Source of the DNA: Megascapheus bottae
Taxonomy: Eukaryota > Chordata > Mammalia > Rodentia > Geomyidae
DNA length: 64,000 bases
Assembly (NCBI GenBank): GCA_024803745.1
Contig: JANJXV010000130.1
Coordinates: 2,036,501-2,100,500, forward strand
Reading direction: 5' to 3'
This document shows, piece by piece, positions 47,716-56,740 of this stretch. Below the pieces are notes generated by a model. That model worked only from the letters and a program-made list of their open reading frames with translations. It was not told where the DNA came from and searched no databases. A program made the position numbers and the translations under genes. Every line of letters begins with the position of its first letter. Position 1 is the first letter of the stretch.

Positions 47716-48712
47716 AAGTTTAAAAAAATGGCCTATAGACACATGAAGAAATGCTCAACATCTCTGGTCATAAAAGAAATGCAAATCAAAACAACTCTAA
47801 GATTCCACCTCACTCCAGTTAGAATGGCCAGGATCAGGAAAACGAATAACAACAGATGCTGGAGGGGATGTGGCCAGGAGGGATCACTACTACACTGTTG
47901 GTGGGAGTGCAAATTCGTTCAACCACTATGGAAAGCAGTGTGGCAGTGCCTCAAAAGGCTAAACATAGAACTCCCCTATGACCCAGCCATTCCACTACTT
48001 GGCATTTATCCAACCAACCAGAAACAAGGACATACTAAACCCACTAGCACAACAATGTTCATTGCAGAACTATTCACCATAGCATAGATATGGAACCAAC
48101 CTAGATGTCCCTCAGTGGATGAGTGGATCAACAAGTTGTGGTATTTGTACACAATGGAATTCTATGCTGCTGTCAGAAAAACGACATCGCCCCATTTGTT
48201 AGGAAATGGAAAGACTTAGAAAACATCATAGTAAGTTAAGTAAGCCAGACTCAAAGGAACTTAGGCTCAATGGTTTCCCTCATTCGTCATAATCAGTGGA
48301 AACCTTGGGCTCTACCAGCAAAGACCTGCAATAGAGCAAAATCTTGATACATAAGGCCATATAGTATGAAGCTAAATGAAATGAACTCCAGGATATTGAA
48401 ACAAAAGCCATGTAACGAATGATTGTTGTCCTTAATGTACTATGTTGTCTCTCATCTCCTTTGCTGTCCCTTGGTTATCTCATATTGTTATAGTATCTCA
48501 CTTTGTTATCTGATATATTGAATTTATTTCTACTTGGTTATTTGAAATTTGATAGGGAAGGGGGGAAAAGCAAGACGGGTGGGGGGACGGGGGGGAGGAT
48601 AATGAGTACCAAGACATGTGAAAGGGTATCAATGTATGTGAATTAATGCACCTTCTATCTGGCAAATATCATGTAACCCTTTTACTAATTATAATAAAAA
48701 ATTTAAAAAAAT
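47716..48712 (+). mobile_element. 5'-truncated L1 with ORF2 C-terminus and full 3' UTR
   Basis: It begins in ORF2 ('aaatggcctatagacacatg', 'aagaaatgctcaacatctct') and carries the ORF2 C-terminal region, then the 3' UTR with a G-rich tract (48577-48598). It ends 'attataataaaaaatttaaa'. It is the longest younger-lineage copy in the window and the right arm of the inverted pair. Confidence 0.92.
47728..48270 (+). pseudogene. L1 ORF2 C-terminal fragment, broken
   Basis: The first 119 codons (47728-48087) are the C-terminal part of L1 ORF2p, including the cysteine/tryptophan-rich segment: CWRGCGQEG, then [16 protein letters not shown], then [16 protein letters not shown] and [11 protein letters not shown]. 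At 48085-48087 a TAG replaces the lysine codon present in the sister copy at 54.25 kb (gcaTAGata against gtaAAGata). At about 48175-48182 one base is missing relative to that copy (gtcagaaaaacgac against gtcagaaagaatgac), shifting the frame. The RT and endonuclease domains are absent, so it cannot retrotranspose. Confidence 0.9.
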
Positions 48713-48911
48713 AAAGAATGAATTCTTGTTCTACCTACATCATGACTCTCTTGGCATCTTCAAAAGCAAATGCCCTAACAAACTGGTCAGAAGCACATGA
48801 GCCAAAGAGCAAGGAGGGAAAAATATCACCTTTACAGCAGATCCAATGTTTTTAAGCAGCCTTTGTACCAAGTGTTGTTGTGAAGGAACCCTCGCTCTCT
48901 GAAACAGCTAA

Positions 48912-49148
48912 TGAAAATTTAAAACGGTATAACCACGTCAGAAAACGTGTTTGCTGTTTCTCCAAACCTTAAACACCCACCTACTGTATGATTAAGGTAT
49001 TCATGCCTCGCAATGCATTCCAGAAAGAAAGAAAAAAAAACAGCATATACTGCTACAAAGACTTGTGCACACATGTTCACAGCAGCTTTATGTGTGGGGA
49101 AACATAAAAATAAAACAGTAATAGCCAACGGAAGCTCCACATTTGTGC
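48912..49148 (+). pseudogene. Ancient L1 ORF2 fragment
   Basis: 'aaaacggtataaccacgtca', 'acacccacctactgtatgat', 'caaagacttgtgcacacatg' and 'ttcacagcagctttatgtgt' to 'aatagccaacggaa' follow old mammalian L1 ORF2 3' sequence. It is unrelated in age to the young L1 ending at 48712. It directly precedes the CpG-rich block. Confidence 0.65.
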
Positions 49149-49395
49149 ACCAGTCTTGAGCACGGACACTCAGGCTGCCGGCCCAAGTGCAAGGGCCAGG
49201 AAGGCACCGAGCGGCTGAGCTGTGGTTATAACTCTTCCTTATCTGACAGCTAATGAAATGTAAACAAAAGCCGTCTCACCGTGACTCCCGCAAGACACAG
49301 ACTCAACAATCTTCATGGCAAAAACCAAAAAATGAAAAATCCCACTGGAAGGCTTCACGCATCGCACGCTTCAGGCCTGGGAAATGCGCCCAGGG

Positions 49396-49519
49396 GCAAC
49401 TTCGCGCATGCGCAGATCCTCCCGCCTGAGAGACACGCGCAAGGCGCAACTTCGCGCAGGTGCAGATCCTCCAGCCTGAGCTGCACAAGGCACAACTTCG
49501 CGCATGCACAGATCCTCCC
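49396..49519 (+). repeat. 46-50-bp tandem array with NRF1-like cores
   Basis: Units start at 49396, 49446 and 49492 (the last partial). Each has the frame '(g/a)caacttcgcgca..gcagatcctcc'. They differ in the core: cgcgcatgcgca, cgcgcaggtgca, cgcgcatgcaca. Only unit 1 keeps the full palindrome. Confidence 0.85.
49403..49414. promoter_or_regulatory. Perfect NRF1-type palindrome
   Basis: CGCGCATGCGCA fits the NRF1 consensus YGCGCAYGCGCR at every position. NRF1 sites are typical of CpG-island promoters. The two neighbouring units carry degenerate versions at the same offset. Confidence 0.6.
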
Positions 49520-49925
49520 AAAACCTACCAGCCCAGTCAAGGCCCCTCGTTCCTCTCAGACCATGAGGCCCCAGCCCCATGCAGGCCCCGTGCAGCCCCC
49601 GTGTCGCCCCAACTGGGGTCTCTACTCCCTGGTTCATTCACCTGCAAGCCCCGGCACAGATACCTGAAAGACCTGGTCTCTTTCTTCCTCAGGGTCAGGG
49701 GTGTTAGGGGTGGGGAAGAGGACGCCCTTGTCCTTCCTGGGGTTCTTTCTACTTTGAGCGGCTAAACGCGGCCCCTGGTCACTTACCGGGCTCCTCAGCT
49801 CTGGGAGACACGTTTGAGGCAATGGCGGGTGTTGAGCTTCGCGTGTTTGTGGGGAGAAGGGCATCAGGGCCACCTGCTCGCGGCTGCCATCGTGGGCCAT
49901 GAGCTGGGAGCGTGGCCTTGGCAAA

Positions 49926-50021
49926 CACGCATGCTCACTGAGCACCAAGGGTCGTGGCCCAGCGAAGAGCACGCATGCTCAGTGAGCACGAGGGCCAAGG
50001 CCCAGTGAAGAGCACGCATGC
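49926..50021 (+). repeat. 44-bp tandem array with 13-bp dyads
   Basis: Units at 49926-49969 and 49970-50012 and a start of a third at 50013 each begin cacgcatgc. Each full unit contains a perfect dyad, TGCTCACTGAGCA (49932-49944) or TGCTCAGTGAGCA (49976-49988), spaced 44 bp apart. The units are monomer-like and lead directly into the AAGATGGC motif. Confidence 0.85.
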
Positions 50022-50033
50022 AGAGAGGGAAGG

Positions 50034-50041
50034 AAGATGGC
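50034..50041 (+). promoter_or_regulatory. YY1-type motif
   Basis: AAGATGGC is the core YY1 motif that sits at the start of human L1 5' UTRs and at many TATA-less promoters. Here it lies 13 bp after the end of the second tandem array. Confidence 0.4.
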
Positions 50042-50524
50042 CCCGAGACAATAGGGACGCTGCCTAGCTCTCTCTCACAAAAAGAGAGAACTAAGGAGTC
50101 CCACGAGCCAATTATCTTAAGAAATCCACAACAACAAACTCAAAAGGCAACGGAGAAGGACTCAAAGTGGAAAAGAAATCCAGATAAAGCTCACATCTAA
50201 CTTTCTCAAAGAATTCGGAACGCGAGGACCCCTCCCCCACCTCCATCCGCCAGTTCCAAGCCACAGAAAGCTCCGGCGGGCTGGGGGGAAAAGCGGCAGC
50301 AGGCCGGGAAAAGAGGCTGCGGGCGGAGGGGGCCAGCCTGGGAGCCCGAATGCTGCAGAAACCAACATACAACCGGGCCAGCGAACGGCGGAAGCAGCAG
50401 AACCCAGACGCGGAACCAGAACAGCAAGCAGCGGAACCCAGACTCGGAACACAGGCGACAGCGGAGACCCGAGGGGAGTGAGAGACTCCCCACCACCGTG
50501 CAGCACCCGCAGAGGGATGCAGAG

Positions 50525-50532
50525 GCGTGAGT
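50525..50532 (+). other. Donor-like splice signal GC|GTGAGT
   Basis: 'aggcgtgagtaatac' contains GTGAGT, matching the 5' splice-site consensus from +1 to +6 (GTRAGT), close to the downstream edge of the CpG-rich block. A first exon ending here is possible but unsupported by any other signal. Confidence 0.2.
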
Positions 50533-50818
50533 AATACAGCGCGTCCCCAAACACAAAGGGAAAGCAGAGCGGTGCCAAGCAATAGAACTTAACTCAGACC
50601 CCTCTACCCCGCCCACACAGGCCTAAAGGCAAAAAGAATACAAGGACGAATCCTAAAGTTGGCTGTGCCTCCACTACCAGATTTTTGTAGACTCCAACTT
50701 ACAGGCCAGAAGTTGAGAATTAATGGCCCAGTAGATCAAATTAGTCCCATTCCATGTTGTTTAAGCAGCATAGTATTTCTACACATTTGAGCCATCATTT
50801 AACAAAACAGAAGACCTA

Positions 50819-50995
50819 TATCAGGCACCAGTATCTCACACTTACAATCCTAGCTACTCAGGAAGCTGAGATCTGAGGATCACGGTTTGAGGTCAACTTG
50901 AGCAGGAAAGTCTGTAAGATTCTTAAACCTAATTAACCAATAGGAATTCAGAAGTACGGGTATGGCTTGAGTGGTACAGCACCAACCTTAACACC
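50819..50995 (+). repeat. Long SINE, diverged, tail lost
   Basis: 'atcaggcaccagtatctcac', 'acaatcctagctactcagga', 'agctgagatctgaggatcac' and 'gaaagtctgtaagattctta' match the 5' module. The 3' module starts 'gggtatggcttgagtggtac' and then ends early. Confidence 0.7.
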
Positions 50996-51042
50996 AACCC
51001 TTAAATTAATTAACATACATGTGGGTCTGTGTATATGTGCAC

Positions 51043-51075
51043 ACATATATATTATTGTATATATATATATATACA
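51043..51075. repeat. (TA)n simple repeat
   Basis: TA dinucleotides with interruptions, inside a region of alternating CA/TA/TG (51020-51120). Confidence 0.8.
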
Positions 51076-51393
51076 TCTATTATGTATGCTGTATACATGC
51101 ACATGTGTGTGTGTTTGTGTCAGAAGACTTAAGTTTAAAATTTAAATTTCCTTAAAACAATGAAACAACTGACCATTCTAGGCTTACAGTCCTGCCTCAT
51201 GATGATAAGCTGTAGCAGAGTAGAGGCTTCCCCTCCAGATAAACTACTCAGCTGATCACAGCCCCTGTTACTCCCACTAGTCCCCACTCTAGCCTGTTTT
51301 CCTGCCTTAATCCTGTTGAAATCTTGGCTCTTCCTAAGGTGGTTCTTCAATTACTCTGTGTCTGTGTCTGCACAGTAATTAAAGACTAAACTC

Positions 51394-51575
51394 AAGTTGG
51401 GCATGGTAGCACTTGCCTATAATCCCATCCTTAGGAAATGGAAACTGAAAGATCTTAAGTTTGAGGCCAGCCTGGAGTACATATGTAGTTATTTCCAAGC
51501 CAGCCTAAGCTACATAGCCAGATCTTGTCTGAAAAAGGAAAAAGGAAAAAAAAGTCAAAAATCAGAACAGAAAAG
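51394..51575 (+). repeat. B1-like (7SL-derived) SINE
   Basis: 'gttgggcatggtagcacttg', 'cctataatcccatccttagg', 'aagtttgaggccagcctgga' and 'agctacatagccagatcttg' with 'tctgaaaaagg' follow the rodent B1 order. The A-rich tail runs to about 51575. The 117-codon frame that starts here is a read-through of the SINE. Confidence 0.75.
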
Positions 51576-51788
51576 AACAAAACCGATTCGGCTCATTTTG
51601 GTGCTCAGAATGAGATTTCTACGTTTGGACCTTTTTCATTTTCTTCTCATATTTTATTATAATATTCCAAAGAAACTCTCAGAAGGCAATGATTATATCA
51701 TATATTTTGCATTTCCCACAGCTCTCCATATAAAACGAAGTACAAAGTAGATAATTAATGATTGTTAAAAGAATGCATGAGTAAAGAA

Positions 51789-51808
51789 TACATATATATA
51801 TATATATA
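51789..51808. repeat. (TA)n simple repeat
   Basis: About ten TA dinucleotides. Confidence 0.9.
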
Positions 51809-51909
51809 AAATAAAACAGGAATTACTTGAAACATGAAAGCAAGATTATAACAACTGCTTGTTGCTCATGTTTTTAAAAACATGAAATGTCAGTAGTAAA
51901 ACTATTTGC

Positions 51910-52050
51910 TTTTAGAGGGGTGGGGGCGGGGGGAGGGAAATGGGGACCAAGACATGTGAAAGGGTATTAATGAATGGGAATTAATGCACCATCTATCTGG
52001 AAAATATCATGTAACCCTTCTATTAATTACAATAAAATATATGAAAAAAT
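51910..52050 (+). mobile_element. Younger-lineage L1 3' end, short
   Basis: It begins in the G-rich tract (51917-51945) and runs 'gaccaagacatgtgaaaggg', 'gcaccatctatctggaaaat' and 'attacaataaaatatatgaa'. Only 140 bp or so remain. It carries the 'tatatgaaaa' tail variant. Confidence 0.88.
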
Positions 52051-52054
52051 ATTC

Positions 52055-52410
52055 ATTTTTGAGCCAGGTTTGAGAGCTCATCTTTATAATTTTAGCTTCT
52101 TGGAAAGTGGAGATCAGGGGGTTGAGCAATTCAAGGCCATTCCAGTCAGAAGTACTCCCAACTCCATATCAGCCAGGGGCCCTGATGGCAAGCACCCGTC
52201 ATCTCTGGCTGGGCGCACATGGCTTTTGCCTTCATCCTCAGTGACACATGGGAGCACAGCTAACAGGAATGTAGCCCAAACCTGTCCACCCCAGGCTAGT
52301 CCCAGCCTCAAAAATAACCAACATTGAAAGGGCTTGGAATAATATCTCAGTGGTAAAGCACCAGCCACCAAGCATGTGGCCCAGAGGTGAATTCAACACC
52401 TCCAAAATGA
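52055..52410 (+). repeat. Diverged SINE pair
   Basis: 'ttgagccaggtttgagagct' and 'cttcttggaaagtggagatc' start a degenerate long-SINE head. 'gggcttggaataatatctca', 'gtggtaaagcaccagccacc' and 'aagcatgtggcccagaggtg' at about 52330-52400 form an ID-like module with a decayed B box. The piece between them (52165-52320) is not clearly assignable. Confidence 0.5.
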
Positions 52411-54176
52411 ATGCACACACACCTTACACAGAACAATACTAGTAGCCTGCTTTTCAGTGCATTAGCTTGGGGAACGATTGTGCCTGAGGTTATTTTCTAA
52501 TTGATCAGTAAAGCTTATCCTTATCACAGTTCTATCTAGTTGATTCTTTTTGAGCTTTCTTTCAGAACTGCAAATCAGTCATTTCAGGACCAGACTAGAG
52601 GTACAGCAAAGATTATCCTGAGGCATGTAATTTGTTTTAATTTCAGTGAATCCTCAAGAAAAATTTCTGAGACACCTTCAGTACATTTTGACAACCCCTA
52701 TTATTCTCAATGCCACAAATCATCAGGAAAATTCTAATATTAATATAGTGTGGAGTTATGAAATATTTGCCCAGAGAATAGTTCATATTAAAATTAATAT
52801 TTAAAATGGCTTGTTTTCTACCAAATGGATTTCATTAATATCCTACTAACATACAAACATACAGGCCTTTTTCCTGTCTTAATTGTTTAGTAACTAGCAT
52901 TTCTTCTAATCAAGTTAATCTTAATCCCTTTAAAGCACAACTTACAGTAATTCCACAACAAGGCAGCTAACTAGTAGGCGAGTTTTAGAAAAGATGGAAA
53001 TAATGGCTCTGTGAGGGTTTTTTAAATCATTTTTCATGTATTTTAAAGCCTGCAGGATTCCAAAATTTTTATGACCTTAAAATTATCTCACTTTTTAAAC
53101 ATATAATATTAAACTTGAAATTGTCTATGAAAGAAGAAAAATATGTAGGAGGCTGCAAAACATAATAGTATCCCAGAATCAGAGAAAATGTGGACTGTCT
53201 GAGCTTAACAGAAAGGCCATCGCAGTGCTAAGTCTTTTCCTCTTACCTACAGAGACCATGCAGTGAATTTTAAGAGTGCAATCTGATGAAAGAGGAAAAG
53301 GAAAGATGCTTAGAGAATATAAACTACTCAGAGCATCAGAGTTTCATGGGAAAAGGTACTGTGTTTTAAAATCATATTAATAACACATATGTTCTCTCTA
53401 GGTAACACAACATGCATAAAGCTTACTGAGTGTTGTACATCTAATAATCCATATGCATAACAATTGGCATTGTTCTTTACATGCCTCTACAAAGTGCCGC
53501 TCGGTTTCATCTTTCTCTGTAAGCTTTTTACTACCCCACACCGAGGAAAGCTGCAGGAAAAAATAATAAAATAGCATATAGGATAGTTGTGATGGACAGC
53601 AGTACCTTCCCACAGAACTGGATGTCTGGTCGACCTCGGTGAAATAGATATTGTTACTTCAGGCCAAGGTGTTAAGTAATTTTGCTCTGTGTGTTCTGAG
53701 TACTGGGGAATCAAGTCTCAGTCCCTGATGGCATTGTAAGTTAAGGTGTAACTGATAAATCCAACAAAATCCAGCCGAAAGAATAGGCATTGTTGATCAC
53801 ACATTGCCTGCCAAACAGCCAACAGGCTTGATCCGTGTTCTGTTATTTAGTCTGTTGAGTTTTGTGGATGAGTGGTTCAAGTGAAGTTTCCAGTGTTGTT
53901 TCTCAGTCTTGAGAAACGTGGATGGTACCATCAGTCTCTTCCTCACTCAGTAGTCAAGGGCACATCTTAGAGACACCATTCTGGTTTCTTTGGCAACAGA
54001 ACAGCATCAAAACAGGGAAGCAACCAGCAGGACAGGAAGAGCTCTTTCAAGTTCACATCTAAAAACACCACTCCCAGTCATACATCTGGAAAACAGGCCA
54101 AGGAAGACACATTTGAAAGATACTCTGCCTCAATGGGAATTTTGAAAATTATGTAAAGGAATAGGACACTTCCCTT
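52411..54176. other. Unassigned AT-rich sequence
   Basis: About 1.8 kb. No gene or repeat recognised. 53780-54010 has more balanced composition and could be unique conserved DNA or an old repeat. Confidence 0.35.
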
Positions 54177-54203
54177 TTGTGGGAGGACAAATTAATACAT
54201 CAT

Positions 54204-54470
54204 ACAAAATCCACTAGCATAACAATGTTCATTACAGCACTATTCACCATAGTAAAGATATGGAACCAACCTAGATGTCCCTCAGTCGATGAGTGGATCA
54301 ACAAGTTGTGGTATTTGTACACAATGGAATTCTATGCTGCTGTCAGAAAGAATGACATCGCCTCATTTGTTAGGAAATGGAAAGACTTAGAAAAAATCCT
54401 ATTAAGTGAAGTAAGCCAGACTCAAGGGAACTTAGGCTCAATGGTTTCCCTCATTCGTCATAATCAGTAG
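54204..54470 (+). pseudogene. L1 ORF2 C-terminal tail, frame open to its stop
   Basis: About 88 codons: MFITALFTIVKIWNQPRC, then EWINKLWYLYTMEFYAAVRK, then ASFVRKWKDLEKILL, then MVSLIRHNQ and TAG. This is the end of L1 ORF2p (compare the general mammalian pattern ..FTIAKTWNQPKC..WYIYTMEYYAAIKK..). It marks where ORF2 stops and the 3' UTR begins in this lineage. It is 5'-truncated, so a fragment rather than a gene. The overlapping ATG at 54177 is upstream unique sequence. Confidence 0.88.
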
Positions 54471-54895
54471 AAACCTTGGGCTCTACTAGCAGAGATCTGC
54501 AATAGAGCAAAAATCTTGATACATAAGGCCATATAGTATGAAGCTAATTGAAAGGACCTCCAGGACATTGAAACAAAAGCCATATAACGAATGATTGTTG
54601 TCCTTAATGTACTATGTTGTCTCTCATCTCCTTTGCTGTCCCTTGGTTATCTCATATTGTTATAGTATCTCAATTTATTATCTGATATATTGAATTTCTT
54701 TGTATTTGGTTATTTGAAATTTGATAGGGAAGGGGGGAAAACCAAGATGGGTGGGGGGTGTGGGGGGGAGGGTAATGGGTACCAAGACATGTGAAAGGGT
54801 ATCAATGTATGTGAATTAATGCACCTTCTATCTGGCAAATATCATGTAACCCTTTTACTAATTACAATAAAAAATAAATAAATAAATAAAAGAAA
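54204..54895 (+). mobile_element. 5'-truncated L1 with intact ORF2 end and full 3' UTR
   Basis: It starts in ORF2 ('aaatccactagcataacaat') and passes the ORF2 stop at 54468-54470. It carries the complete 3' UTR, including the G-rich tract (54749-54779), and ends 'attacaataaaaaataaata' with a (TAAA)n tail. It is about as long as the 3' part of the copy at 47716-48712 and very similar to it. Confidence 0.92.
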
Positions 54896-55135
54896 AAGCA
54901 TGTGCACTGTTTTGCTTGCAGGCATAGAAATTACATTATTCACAAATATTTTCTACATAGTAGGTAGGGTAGCTACACTGGACATGAAAGGGCGGGGACA
55001 ATTAATATGGATGAAACAGTCCTGTTTCATTAACTTTCTACCTTATTGTTCATTTATTTCTTCAAATTTTGGGTTTGTCTGAGAGATGAGAGATTCTCTT
55101 CTCTCTTTGATTATATCAGAATAAAAATAGATATT
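54896..55135. other. Unassigned sequence
   Basis: Nothing recognised. Confidence 0.4.
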
Positions 55136-55222
55136 GGTCTGGAGGTTTGGCTCAAATACTAGAGCACCAGATGTGCAAGCAAGCTCAGCAAATATGAAGC
55201 CATAAGTTCAAACCAAGTATTT
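55136..55222 (+). repeat. ID-like SINE remnant
   Basis: 'ggtctggaggtttggctcaa', 'atactagagcaccagatgtg' and 'gaagccataagttcaaacc' follow the ID-like module with a decayed B box. (ATC)n and A-rich sequence follow it. Confidence 0.5.
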
Positions 55223-55263
55223 TCTAAAATCATCATCATCATCAATAAAAATAATAAATAGCA

Positions 55264-55430
55264 TAAGCTGGGGACAAGGCAGAAAAGTTCATGAAATGTT
55301 AATTTCTAATTAATCAGCAAAAAGAAAAAATTCAGAAGTGGAGATGTGCCTCAAGTGGTAGAGCATGAAATAGTTGAAATAGCCAAGTGAGAGCTCAGGG
55401 TCCTGGGTTCATGTCCCAGTGGTGCTTCTC
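55264..55430 (+). repeat. Long SINE remnant
   Basis: 'gaaaagttcatgaaatgtta' and 'atttctaattaatcagcaaa' lead to 'agatgtgcctcaagtggtag' and end 'gtcctgggttcatgtcccag', the 3' tRNA-like module with its B box. Confidence 0.6.
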
Positions 55431-56345
55431 TTAATCAAATATGAATGCACACATACTGAAAATGTACATGGTATACACTGCCAAATACACAGCTCACTCC
55501 CTCCAGCAGCTCCTAAAACCTGTTATTAGGTTGCAGGTTTGAAGTTTAGCAACTCCACATCTCTTAGGCACCTTATTTCAACGAGGATTGAACAGAGGGA
55601 CCAGGAAAAGACTTAATTAACTAGGGCAGTATTTCTCGAGATATTTGTTGTTGACATTGCAAAAGGGACAACATATTATATTTGATTTCCCATTTTCAAA
55701 GCAGAAGGAAAGGCAATCCACAACATAGGAAACATTTCACTTTCCTTCCTATTTTAATCAATCTTCAAAGAAAGACTGGGGTGGGAACACTTAAATCATA
55801 ACTCTGCGGTTATTGAAAACCCCAAGAATGATGAACTTCATGCATATGATGTTGAAATAACACACAATGAATTGTAGGCACTCTGAACGGCAGTGAAATT
55901 TACAACTCCTTTCCTCTGTTCCAAAATAAAAAAAGAATTTCTATCTTCCCAGCAAGTGGTCTCCAAAATAAATGCTGTTCTCACACCCATGAGCAAAGAA
56001 ATAACTTGGGGCAAGAAAGCACAGTGTGTTTTCATTTACAAATTATATACATCACATCACTTTACTAACATGCTGCCAAATATAAAAATTGAAATATAAA
56101 CTGTATGAGATATAAAATGCAGTATTTTTCCCCACATTGCCTGACATACTGTTCCACATAACTCAAATACTGACTATGATGATGTCTCGTGCATAACTAT
56201 AAATATCTACCTCCCTAAATATCCCTTCCACACAGCTCAAAACAAAAAACTTGAAGACAACTCTTGTTGCTGGCATGCCTCTTTTAGAGAGCCTAAAAGG
56301 ACAGAAATAAGTTGAGACCATAAATGATGCTCTCAATTTGGGTAG
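55431..56345. other. Unassigned AT-rich sequence
   Basis: No gene or repeat recognised. Confidence 0.4.
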
Positions 56346-56510
56346 GTACGATACTAACTGAGTGCTTTCCAGGTGTGAGGCATTGTAATGTCTTGTGTTT
56401 AATTTTCCACAAAACTCCATGTGGTAGATCATCTTCCCAGTTAACAGCTAAAGAAACTGAGGACTAATGTACCTTAGAATTGGCTAGTTAGAAAACAGTA
56501 GCAAACTGTG
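56346..56510 (-). repeat. MIR/L2-like ancient repeat
   Basis: 'ctgagtgctttccaggtgtg', 'aggcattgtaatgtcttgtg', 'ccatgtggtagatcatcttc' and 'agctaaagaaactgagga' follow the reversed MIR order (..gtgccaggcactgtgctaag..gaggtaggtactattatcc..gaggaaactgagg..). Confidence 0.6.
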
Positions 56511-56594
56511 TAAGAATCCTTTCTTGACTGAATTTATTCTGGGTCCATGGCCCGCCAGAGAGAAGCTTTGGATTCCCAAGGGGATCCTTAGCAA

Positions 56595-56740
56595 CATGGG
56601 AAGGAGGGGGAAATTTGGGTTGTCTGGAGGCACAGGGAGATGTCAGGGTTCCTATCATCTTTTGGTAGAAGCGAGGGATGCTAATATTCTGACGTGGACA
56701 GGACAGTCCAAGAACATACCCACAGTGCTGTGGAGGGAGA
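56595..56740 (+). mobile_element. MER5-like (hAT-Charlie) DNA transposon remnant
   Basis: 'aaatttgggttgtctggagg', 'agaagcgagggatgctaata' and 'acaggacagtccaagaac' match the MER5A core (..tttttggttgtcacaac..gaggccagggatgctgctaaac..cacaggacagcccc..). No intact terminal inverted repeats. Confidence 0.5.

Larger units (their letters stand above)
49150..50640. promoter_or_regulatory. CpG-rich island; gene promoter or retroelement 5' UTR
   Basis: About 1.5 kb of high-GC sequence dense in CpG, sharply unlike its AT-rich surroundings, where CpG is rare. It contains a three-unit tandem array (49396-49519) and a two-and-a-half-unit array (49926-50021). It also has a perfect NRF1 palindrome, a YY1-type AAGATGGC followed by an A-rich sense segment (50100-50200), a second GC-rich part (50215-50560) and a donor-like GTGAGT. 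Multiple long frames on both strands are a GC effect and show no domain. Two readings compete. One is a CpG-island promoter/first exon of an unannotated gene or lncRNA. The other is the 5' UTR of an L1 or other retroelement, because tandem promoter monomers plus a YY1 site are typical of rodent/primate L1 5' UTRs. No ORF1 follows at 50640. Confidence 0.55.

Noticed and set aside
49281..49972. Overlapping frames of 60-128 codons in the CpG-rich block
   Set aside because: High GC removes stop codons in several frames on both strands. The translations contain the tandem repeats (e.g. repeated 'NFAHAQILP') and no domain.
50112..50616. Three overlapping minus-strand frames of 136-156 codons
   Set aside because: Mutually overlapping frames over a GC-rich segment, with no known domain and no sign of one frame being favoured. 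I keep the region as promoter-like instead.
51397..51750. 117-codon plus-strand ORF
   Set aside because: It starts within the B1-like SINE and reads through its A-rich tail.
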